Below, piece after piece: positions 12,235-21,602 of a stretch of 64,000 nt of DNA (its first letter is position 1; every line of letters begins with the position of its first letter). This stretch comes from Arctopsyche grandis (taxonomy: Eukaryota; Arthropoda; Insecta; Trichoptera; Hydropsychidae), in contig NC_135362.1 of assembly GCF_051622035.1 (NCBI RefSeq), forward strand, positions 21,847,001 through 21,911,000, in the 5' to 3' direction. The notes under the pieces are model-generated. The model was given only the letters and a program-made list of their open reading frames with translations, did no database searches and was not told the DNA's origin. The translations under genes were made by a program, and so were the position numbers.

Positions 12235-14915
12235 CCGAGTATATCTTGTAAATAAGCATTTATTAAATTATTCATTAAATTTCCTACTAACATAAAAAAT
12301 ATATATTTGTATGTATATATATATGTATATATTAGAGTTTCCAACAGGTATCTTTTCAAGAAAATGTCTCCTCTTTCAGAACAAAATTCTATTGTTCTCT
12401 AGCCGAGTTTTAAATATTTTGTAATGATTGAATAAGCATTTACCAAGTATTAAAATCTGATCTAATCAATATTTATTTTTATCGATTATTTTTAATTTAT
12501 ATGTAAGTGTTACCTGTATAATTTACGTTACTCTATTTTGTAAAGCAAAACGCTTCTCAATTGATTAGACTTTTCCAAAGGTAAAGTGAAAGTGAATGCG
12601 AATGAGAATTAAGATTTCATGAATTAGTAAAAAAATTTCGCCTGCGGCGCAAAGTGTGATATTATTTTCTGAACATAAATGTGGGTTGTTTGTAATTAAA
12701 CTGGCACTTATTTATTTTTTATGAAATAAAAAAAAATTTTGGAAAAAATGTTCTTTTTCTTACAAGAATTAACAAAGATTACCTAAACATAATTTTAAGT
12801 TTAGTGTTGTGCCAATATGTTGACTTGCAGTGCTGGATAATATGAAAGTTAAAGCCTTTTAAGTTAATAATAATATAAAAATATGTATAAAATGTATTAT
12901 AAACATTTACAATAATTTTAAATAGGTTTTGGAGCTTCTTTTATGCTGTATGCATTAACATTTAAATAAAATAATACCATAAATACTAACAAGAAAAAAA
13001 AGTGTAAAATAGATAATGATCACGAGATCAGTAGCTATAAGAATATACATACTTAATATACAAATGTACATTGTGACACAATACGTATATAAACTATGAA
13101 AAACATTTAAAAATCAAAATCGAATTTATTTTTGAGATATTTCTTCAAGAAATTTCATTTAATAATTTTAACTTGTCAAATTATGATTTTATGAATCTTT
13201 AAACCAACAATATGTTACAGTCTATGTTACTTCTATGTATTATAGTTTGTTATATATATACCAATCTAATATACTTGTTATTGTTATAGTTATAGTGTAC
13301 ACAAAAGGACAAACTCATTCGTTTGTCTCAACCTCTATGTATGTATACCTATTTATCATCCTCTATGTACATACATATTTACAATGCTAACTCAGGGTTG
13401 GGAGTATTTTAAAAATAAGTAGAAATGGGAAATATAGCAATGTTTAAATGTGATTTCCCTTTTAAATATTTGGCGTTTTGACAAATAAAAGTTTCATACG
13501 ACACCTGGTGAGTCGGTTTGAAGATAACTTTTAACTGTTAGCACTTCAACTAAAACCAATATTTCGTGTATGAATAAACTAGTATATTCATGAACGAACT
13601 GAAGTGAACACGTGAACTGTAATAAATAAAACTTGATGATAATTTGAAGAGACAGCTATATAATTGTTTGAGCTAATTATGAGTCCTAATAAAGGTGATA
13701 GTGTTAGTTAATACAAAATTTTAAAATTATTTACATGGTCCTTGATATTTCATTTCATGTCTAAAAAAATTTATTGACAATCATCCAATGTCAAAAAAAT
13801 ATGTTTATTTTATTATTTTTAACATTCCAGACGCATTTGAGTTCCTTTCAGCTTAACGAGTGCCAATTATGTAAAGGCGACGTGAACGATGAAAAAGTGA
13901 ACCAAGGCCTTCTGCAAAACTTCATGACCTCGTATTCAATACTCGCAATTTATGCATTACTGTATGCCTCATACAGTGCACATTGTGAAGAAGTGTATTA
14001 TATGTCATTTGAATAAGTGGACCTTCATCATATAATGCAATTTGAACACATTTCAGACTGCATTAAATTATTATTCACATATAATATTATCGAATTGGAC
14101 TGCCCTGAAATTACGGGAATTCCAAATGAATAATTCTATTCGCACTAGTTAAAATAGCATATTTTCTCCACTCAAAAGAAGTCTCCATTAATCTTTCAAA
14201 TATTTATTTATTTATTTATATATATTTTAGCTATCAAGCTAATGTAAGATTTTTACAATCAATAGTTACTTATACAATTTCAATTTATTAAAATTTGCAA
14301 AAAACTCTTTCAAGAGATATTTTATTATAATATAAAAAAAATTTAATTGAAACAAAATAAAAACAGTATTAAATGCGCACATAAAGATTACAGAAAAATT
14401 GTGTGCATTGTTATGTATAACCGCTGTCACCAAATTTTTTCTTAATTTGCCTTTCAGGAGTTGTATGTAGTTTTATTAAGTACAATTATGTTTCAGGAAA
14501 AAATAAATAGATTCTTTATTAATCACTTATGTACATATATTCGAATACACTTGAACTTGAGCTTCTGAACTTTTAGAACTTGAACTTGAGACGATATCAC
14601 GTAGTAGATTAATTATTGACGGGCATGGTCTGATGCTCTGACCATACCACACTCGATTTTCGTACTGAGGTACGGTTTGTTAACACTTGCCGTACTGTGA
14701 TGGATAGCGAGTGACCAGAACTAATGATTTATTATATATCTCCAAATATAATGATCCAAAACCTCTATAATCCGAATTTTGTCATTACGAAATAAAAATA
14801 TTGATCAATATCAACAGAAATAATTATTTTTGAATTCAGTACGCTGAACTCAACGGTCAGTGTGATAATGACATCCGCTTTAGAATGACGGCTTTGTTAA
14901 TGTCGTTATTTTTTT
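12235..14915. other. No certain gene; possible exon at 13830-14016
   Basis: AT-rich DNA without recognised repeats over most of its length. A plus-strand frame at about 13830-14016 is preceded by TTTTTAACATTCCAG, a fair splice-acceptor match, and is described in findings. (TTTA)n-like DNA lies near 14203-14222. Confidence 0.35.
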
Positions 14916-15212
14916 ACATACCTCGTTTACGTTTCACTTACGATTAGAATTCACGAAAAAATTTGCCTCTTATCCGACTGTTTTCATACTTTGCCATACT
15001 GCTCATTTTGGTCATCAATATAAGTAAATGGATCCTCCGCCATTACGATGGTGCAAAAATATCGTGTAAGACCCGTTTGAAATTTGAATTTCTGAAAAGT
15101 GGGTGACGTTTATCATGTTTTTATTTTTAAGCAGATGGCGGTAGTAAAATAAAATTATTGGTATTTTTATTCAAAATAATAATTTTATATACAAATTATA
15201 GAAGAGGTATGT
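14916..15212 (-). mobile_element. MITE with ACATACCTC ends, copy 1
   Basis: The element is 297 bp, bounded by ACATACCTC (14916-14924) and its complement GAGGTATGT (15204-15212). It is a diverged inverted copy of 29280-29575, which is 296 bp long. Shared internal blocks include GTTTCACTTACGAT, TGCCTCTTATC, a run covering TTTGCCATA with GCTCATTTTGGTCATCAATATAAG, and a TATACAAATTATA end. It has no coding capacity. A third terminus of the same type (ACATACCTC, 15448-15456) lies 240 bp to the right. The transposon superfamily is not clear. Confidence 0.8.
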
Positions 15213-16192
15213 TTTTAAAAAACTTTTTTTTTAATAATTATTATTCATTTCTTAGACTTAAAAAGGAATTTTAAATTATTCGACGTTTAATACACGATAC
15301 AATGATTTTTAAAGCTACTTACAATAATTCAACTCGCAGATTTGGCATTATTTTAACTTAAAAATACTCGTTTTTAACTGGACGCTTGGCGTTCAGCACA
15401 GTAACTTGCGGATTATTTTAACACAGTTAGAAAAGTGTTAATTTTTTACATACCTCTTATACAGTTCACATGATTTTCGTGTAATTATGTACATACATAG
15501 GTCGTGAGAACTTTGGAGCGACGTCAAAGTTTAGTAGTGGTGTGTGGTATTAATGAATATTATGAAGATTTTGACGTCATACGTATTATTGCATATTATT
15601 TTAATATAGACAGAGAATTTGACGAAGTTATTTTGCGATGTTGTATTATAGATATATGTAGGAAAGATTTTCGAACTAGTTGTGTGTGTTGTTGTCGAAC
15701 GTGTATGGTATAAAGCGTCCATGGGACACTTTACTTGCCGTAAGGCTCGTCCGACATTAAGACGTATATACGTAAATAAATACTGTCTAAACTACTCCAT
15801 CTGTATCATTTGGAACACCCTGCATCCTTCATCCATCATTTATGTAGGTCTCACCCTTATTTTAAATCAGGTTGTGTGTATTTCAATTATGTCAATGTTT
15901 GGAATTCTTGTCTAGTTACATTTGCAAGTATATACATAAATTTTATATTACTGTGTGAATTGAATATTTCGTGTGGGGTCCGTAGTAGCATGTACGTATG
16001 ATATTATATGTATGTGTATGTAAAAATATATAGGAAAAATTTCAATATTATTATAATTGGCACTAAAGATGTCAATATATGGTGTGCCAATATGTTGAGA
16101 AGATCAATAGCTTTAGATAAAGGCGAGCTCATAAGCATATTGGTTTCAGCCTTGACGGGCTGGTAAAATGTTCTATATATGTACATCTACAA
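15213..16192. other. No gene; isolated ACATACCTC terminus at 15448
   Basis: A further ACATACCTCTTATACAGTTCAC end-like motif begins at 15448, suggesting a partial third copy of the neighbouring MITE. Overlapping short frames at 15504-16001 show no recognisable domain. Confidence 0.35.
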
Positions 16193-17217
16193 CAGTGGCT
16201 CTTAACCTTTTCAGTGAACCGCACCCCTATGACTCTGAAAATATATTCCCGTACCCCCTTGAAAAATGAGCTCTGGAATCTTTAATGTAGAAAAATACAT
16301 TTATTGCAAGATTTTTTTTCTTAGCGCAAAGATATGTCACTTGATAGGACACTTTTAACAAGGGCTTTTGAATTGTTGCGCCACATAATTTTGTGACTGT
16401 AACACTGGCTTCAAATCGAGCCTTCTTTGATTTCAAAATGTTCAGAAGCACCTTCACCACTATGCACATTGTTGAAATGTTCAAACAACTTTGATGGTAT
16501 AAGATTGGAGTTTGAAAACATCTTGCATCTTGAACATACATCTTGAATATACAAAAGATGCATTGAAGTCGTTGTGTACCATATTTTTCTGTTGTACAAG
16601 TGAATCCGTAATCAACATAATCGTTTTTCCACTGGCGCTTTTTTGACATGGCAGGGTTTACTACAGTCAAATAATAATTAAAAAGTACGTATAAAATAAT
16701 AATAATATGTACTTCAAAATTTTGCGAGAAAAATTCTTACGTTTGTGTGATTATTATATCCTATTCGGGCTTTAACCACTGAACAATTAAGTATGCATTC
16801 GTTTCTGCTTTAAAATGATAGATAACGTTTACAATCCAACTTTCGTGTGTGTACATATGCTAGTTATAAAAACTTTTTTGGTAACTATCAATCTATTTAT
16901 CTATCCATAGTTTTTTTGCTATCTGCCCCTGTCGCAAAAACAATTGTAAACAGTATACCAGTGGAGACGACGGTGTACAAATTCTGAGAAAACTGTCGTT
17001 ATTATTTGCGAGAAATGAGAGAGCTTGACGCGATATACCGCCATAAATTATATTATTTTTGTTATAGCTATCCAAGCGCTTCCGTCACGAAAAAAATTGG
17101 CCGATGTCATCGAATATCAAAATAGTTTTCAAATATCACAAAACTAATTTTTTTATTGTTAGAAACGCCTCCCGCACCCCCTGATATGCCTTCTCGCACC
17201 CCAGTTAAGAACCACTG
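16193..17217 (-). mobile_element. hAT transposon, internally deleted (ZBED5-like)
   Basis: The ends are CAGTGGCTCTTAACC (from 16193) and the complement GTTAAGAACCACTG (to 17217), the classic hAT terminal inverted repeat. The flanking octamers ATCTACAA (16185-16192) and ATCTAAAA (17218-17225) are an 8-bp target duplication with one mismatch, as hAT elements make. Subterminal motifs about cytosine-rich 'CGCACCCC' occur at both ends. The element encodes, on the minus strand, only the start of a transposase (16227-16670). At 1025 bp it lacks the catalytic and dimerisation parts, so it could move only with help from a full-length relative. Confidence 0.9.
16290..16645 (-). pseudogene. hAT transposase N-terminus, BED finger, frameshifted
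   Basis: Reading begins at the methionine of 'MSKKRQWKNDYVDYGFT' and runs into a BED-type zinc finger, the DNA-binding module of hAT transposases. The first zinc pair is visible as 'CIFC' in one frame. The second half ('PSKLFEHFNNVH', with the paired histidines) is in another frame (16411-16599), so at least two frameshifts interrupt the finger. The first frame then returns with 'KSKKARFEASVTVTKL', 'IQKPLLKVSYQV' and 'YLCAKKKN'. That order (BED finger, KKARFD-like block, 'SY.V...CAKKKK') is what I know from ZBED5/SCAND3-type hAT transposases in many insects. Everything after this point is deleted. It is non-functional. Confidence 0.8.
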
Positions 17218-17225
17218 ATCTAAAA

Positions 17226-18407
17226 CCTTGAAGAAAGTTTTAATTTTATTTATTGATTCAATACTGGTTTTATTTATGGTTACTATTTTCAGGCTTTCGT
17301 GCTAGAAGTGTGTGTTGATATTGAGCTTTTATAATCGCCGTTTTTTCGCCGCACGCTGCAATTTAAAAACGGCGACGAATGAGCGTAACGAATGGCGCCG
17401 AGATAAACCGGTGTCAGTTTCAACAAGCCACCGAAGCACCTCTGATAAGCTTTATCGAGTGAGAAATTTTCTGGAGAGCAGCTTTCGTCCAGATAAGCGC
17501 TTAAAGACTTTCACCAACCGCCCATTAATACACGTCCCCTTTTTATCGAGCACGCGAACGAGCACGCAGACACTTCGTGCTCGTACCCCCCCCCCCGCCT
17601 CCTTTCCCCAGCCCCTCCTCCAAATAATCGAATATCTGCGAATGGCTGCTTTCGCGTAAATTTACATTGTAAATAAGCCAAGGAGGCCTCGTTACCCCGG
17701 CGAAATCTCGCCCCGTCTCCACTTCTCGCGAGGGCGCCGACGAACGTCGTAAAAGTTTAATACAACGGGCGGGCGCATTTCATAGCAAATTGATTGTTGA
17801 GATTTGAGTGTCGGGGGCCCGTGAGGCTGCGCCCCTCTCCGCCAGGTGAGGCCCCGAGCCCCACCCTGGGGGCCCCCGGCGCCGTTAATCCGATTGAACT
17901 TTTCCCTCTAAGGGAAATTCGCGCGCGGAAGTCGAAGAGTGGGGGAATAACAAAATTTTCATTTGTGCGTAAAGGCCTGCTAGGAAAAGCGAAAGAGCGG
18001 TCAATAAAAACTCAAAGGCTAGACGAAATTTGTTTTGATCTTCCTATTTCTTCTGGAATTTTGAACTACATACATACATATGTACCTATGATATTGCTTC
18101 GCGTCTCTCCTTGCGCATGGAAGACGGATATATTTTTTCAATATATCCGTTCCCATCTTTGTGTATATGTGCATATATGTACAATACATATGTATTCATA
18201 GATGCGTATGATCCTAAATTCCTCGTGCGGAATATAATATAAGCCTTCCGCATTTTTACGAATATGGAAATTTGTTTGATATTTTATCTTCAGCGTTCGT
18301 GTTTTTTCTATAAAGCTCCACTACGCTTCATTTGAACTGTAATAATACGATAAATGAATTGGAAAATAGATATATAATAAGATATAAATGTTAATTTACG
18401 TTTTGAT
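17226..18407. other. No gene recognised; GC-rich block 17330-17960
   Basis: The GC content rises sharply here, with a C-run at 17586-17596 and CpG-rich stretches. Two plus-strand frames (17312-17659 and 17794-18201) are open but have biased arginine/serine/proline composition and no recognisable domain, so I read them as composition effects. Confidence 0.4.
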
Positions 18408-19043
18408 AGGGATTGAAATTTACCGTCAAATTCCATTAACCGGTAAACGGTAAAAGATTTTTCCTATTACCGGTATTCTGGTATTTACCGGTAAATATAT
18501 TTTTTTTCAAAGATTATGTGGTTACTTTTCCTAAGAACGTTAGCCTAGATTGAATCGCAAGTAATTAAAAATAAATCTCAGGTGAATATTGTCATATAAA
18601 TGCATTAAATGTAATTTAAATGTCATATAAATGCATTAAATGTAAATAAATACATTTTATTTTTTTTATTTCTTACCAATTATATTTATTTGTTTAAATT
18701 TTGAACTATTTGAAAATTTCGATCATAATTGAAACAACCGTCTGATCGCTTTTGACTAGTCTGTGGTTTTGGTTAGTCTGTGTTGCCATTGAATTTATCA
18801 ATTTGAAATTGCCATATTTAATACTGAAAATAAACAAATTCCAAACAACCTAATGCACAATAGGCCATTTGCATCGATTTTATTATAATATTATGCGATT
18901 ATTTACCTGTATATGTACTTATATAATTCGCGATAAAATAGTTTACAGTAAATACCGGTAATTTTTTTAATTTACCGGTATTTACCGATGGCGAAATTTT
19001 GGCGATTTACGGGTAAACTAGTATACCGGTATTGCAATCCCTA
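18408..19043. mobile_element. hAT-type MITE with perfect 8-bp target duplication
   Basis: The insert starts AGGGATTG and ends CAATCCCTA. It is flanked on both sides by the octamer GTTTTGAT (18400-18407 and 19044-19051), a perfect 8-bp duplication that points to the hAT superfamily. Both subterminal regions are packed with the palindromic motif ACCGGTAAA/TTTACCGGT in several copies (about 18450-18500 and 18950-19030). A tandem 31-bp repeat lies inside (18591-18644). It has no coding capacity and is 636 bp long. The clean duplication suggests a later insertion than most repeats in the window. Confidence 0.88.
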
Positions 19044-19051
19044 GTTTTGAT

Positions 19052-20529
19052 ATATTTAATATTTATATAAGTGTGCAAATTTAACATATAAACCAATGCT
19101 TTATTTTATGAGTAAATATATGTATGTATGACTACTGGATTTAAATATAATAAAATTAATAGAGTAGTTTGTAAAGTTCAACATACTCGCATTTAGTTTG
19201 ATAAGATGCAAATTTTAAGAACGTCTTAAGTGTGGTAAGGTGATTAAAATGGGTCGGAGTGGAATCTAAGCGAAAGGGTAAAATTGGAGTACATAATTTC
19301 AATGTATGTGCAAATTGACCAAAATTAGTAAAGAGCTCAAGTGGAGTATTCGCATCTACATATATAATTTTATTGCACTTACATTCAGAGTAATTAATTA
19401 CACGAGCTGAAATTAGACGAAAATAGTTCCTGTGAGTAAATTTTATTTTAATTTACATTACTTTTCGGTTCTATTTTTATTTTCTTTTTATTCATACCCT
19501 TAGCATGATAACGTTTCAATTTAATTTTTTTATTTTTAATTATTTCTTCAAATCCTGATATTATTTATTTAACAAAATACTCGCATTTTACAAGTCGTCT
19601 GAAGGTTTAGATAAGAGTTTAATATGCATTTTTATCGAGTATTAACATCTTAAGACGATTATTTACATAGGTACATATATAAGTCTGGTATTCGTTTTTT
19701 GTCGGGTTGGTTCTAAGAATACTTTGTATATTTAAAATCAAATTGTAAAGTATGAAAACACATTTTTTAACTCAATTTGAACAAATTCGAAAGAGCGTTT
19801 TTTTGCATGTGTTCCGCTAAAAATTTAGGTTTGTAAAAGTTCTCAATTTTTATGGCACGCGAAAAGAAAAGGAGAGAGAGAGAGAAAGAAAGAGAGCGAG
19901 CGAGGAAAAAAGAAAAGCGGCATTATTAGGTATTCACGATTATTAAGTTAAACTTTTTAACATCCGGCGAAATTTTCTCCTATTTGTACGGTTTAATGGG
20001 GTCGAATTTTTGGGTTATTTCGGGGGGAAAAATGGCCGCTATAGGAAACTTAATGTAATTTCAAAGTTCGCGGCCCGACTCCCTCTGTCAGAAATTCAAC
20101 CATAACTGGACCCCGCAAATTATTGTACGACAAAAACGTAAACCGACATTATAAATTTTAACAAAATTTATTTTTATGGATACACATAAATTATGGCTGC
20201 ATGAAATTATAGTAACTACATACATACATACGTATTTTTATATTATTATATAATATTTACGCATTAAAAAATCAGAATTTAGGAACATGTTTATGTGAGC
20301 TTATAATTAGTATCCCAAACTAATATTAAAGAAGTTTTTACTTCCCATATTATTTCACGGAACAAAAGTTAATAAACTTTAAATAACTGTGATTAATTCC
20401 GCACCCTCAAAAGAAAGAATAGACTTTTCCACATTTACCACAAGTCATGAATTAAATTATCTCAATAAAATGACCAATTGATAATATATAGCTTTATTTT
20501 AGTATATTTTTTAATAATAAATCTTTATA
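19052..20529. other. No gene; purine-rich tract near 19860-19920
   Basis: AT-rich DNA without recognised coding sequence. A one-sided purine tract of GA repeats lies at about 19860-19917. Confidence 0.4.
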
Positions 20530-20880
20530 TTTAGAGGTTTTTCAATGTCCAACCTGCAATTCAAATATGTCTGCCTCTGCTTATGAAAGTGTCACGTCGT
20601 TGAATTTTACTGGAAGACAGGTTTTCTTCTTCATTGTGGATGTCACATGGACAGACTATTGCTCGTTTTCCTATATCTTCCAGAGTTATAGCTACTTTAG
20701 GATTTTATCTACATAGGTTCTCTTGCAAATAAAATGAGGCCATTTCATGATCTTCGTGCAAAGCCATTAATACTACAGATCTCGTCTGCAAAGGTCACTG
20801 TTGTTGGTAGATCTTTTGTGTATGAGATACAGAATTAGACCAAGAACACTGCTCTGAGGCACTCCAGATTTAAACGTGCA
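20530..20880 (-). pseudogene. Jockey-clade reverse transcriptase remnant
   Basis: On the minus strand a degraded reverse transcriptase can be read from high to low coordinates. 'SGVPQSSVLG.ILYLI' corresponds to motif 4. After a frame change comes 'PTTVTFADE', corresponding to the catalytic FADD box, in which the last aspartate has become glutamate. Further on there is 'VHVT.TMKK.TC.PVK.NDV', matching the jockey block usually read as 'H..FT.R...CPPV.LNG'. Several stops and frameshifts are present, and the altered FADD box alone would inactivate it. It lies immediately beside the RTE/LINE nest, so the locus has absorbed several retrotransposon insertions. Confidence 0.7.
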
Positions 20881-21044
20881 TACATATTTCTGATGTAGCT
20901 TTTTGATTTTTCACTTGGAAATACCTATCTCTCAGTTATGTTTTTTGTATCTAGTAAACATTACATGGCAGTTCTTTTTTGAGTTTTTATTATAATTCAG
21001 TGTGTCAGACCCCGTCGAAAGCTATACAAGAAGGGAGGCGAACA

Positions 21045-21340
21045 GGTCCAATAATTCACATGTCCGGTAGTGAAGAAAAACAAATAAAGGGACGTATGAA
21101 ATTAGGATGGAGTGCATTTGAACGAATGAATGCGGCTTTTAATTCAAAAATGCAACTTTGTCTGAAGAAAAAGATCTTCGATTAATGTGTTTTGCCAGTG
21201 ATGACGCATGGATGTGAAACTTAAACGTCAAGATTCTACAGAAAGTCCAATGCACTTAAAATATTATATAATGCTGTATACTTGGCATAACAAGGAAAGG
21301 CAAGAAACGGAATACAGGGGTGTGAAGTATAATAAGGATA
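21045..21340 (+). pseudogene. RTE-clade retrotransposon, left half (interrupted)
   Basis: The plus strand encodes 'SGSEEKQIKGRMKLGWSAFERMNAAFNSKMQLCLKKKIFD' and then, past a stop, 'CVLPVMTHGCET'. This is the unmistakable thumb region of RTE/BovB polymerases ('EIKRRI.LGW.AF......F......LK..V.......MTYG.ETW'). The text continues to about 21340, where a LINE has inserted in the opposite orientation, and resumes at about 25560. Stops and frame changes show the RTE copy was already dead or has decayed since. Confidence 0.85.
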
Positions 21341-21378
21341 TTTATTTATTTATTTATTTATTTTAATATACAAGTATA

Positions 21379-21418
21379 CCACAGAGTCTTTACAGGTCAC
21401 CCCAATATGACACTGTGG
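21379..21418 (-). promoter_or_regulatory. LINE 3'-terminal stem-loop
   Basis: In the RNA sense the arms are GACACTGTGG-complementary pairs: CCACAG with CTGTGG and GTC with GAC, around one A-A mismatch. They enclose a loop ATATTGGGGTGACCTGTAAA. The same loop wording (ATTGGGGT..C.TGTAA) sits on different stems in the SINE tails at 3406-3446, 40708-40748 and 55626-55643, and in the LINE fragment at 51789-51820. It is the likely recognition site for the reverse transcriptase. Confidence 0.75.
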
Positions 21419-21602
21419 CCAGACAATACATAAAAGATCAAATACATAAGAAAAAATAAAACAACAATAATAGAAAAACAAATAAAATAAAACATTTAAA
21501 AAATTGTACATAAAAATTAAAAATTGAAAAATTGAGAATTAATAAATTGAAAAATCAAAAATGAAAATAATACACAAAAAAAAAAACACATATATAAATA
21601 GT

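Noticed and set aside
17312..18201. Two frames of 115 and 135 codons that could be a gene.
   Set aside because: Composition is Arg/Ser/Pro-biased and follows the GC-rich block, the frames do not connect, and the second runs into CATA microsatellite DNA.
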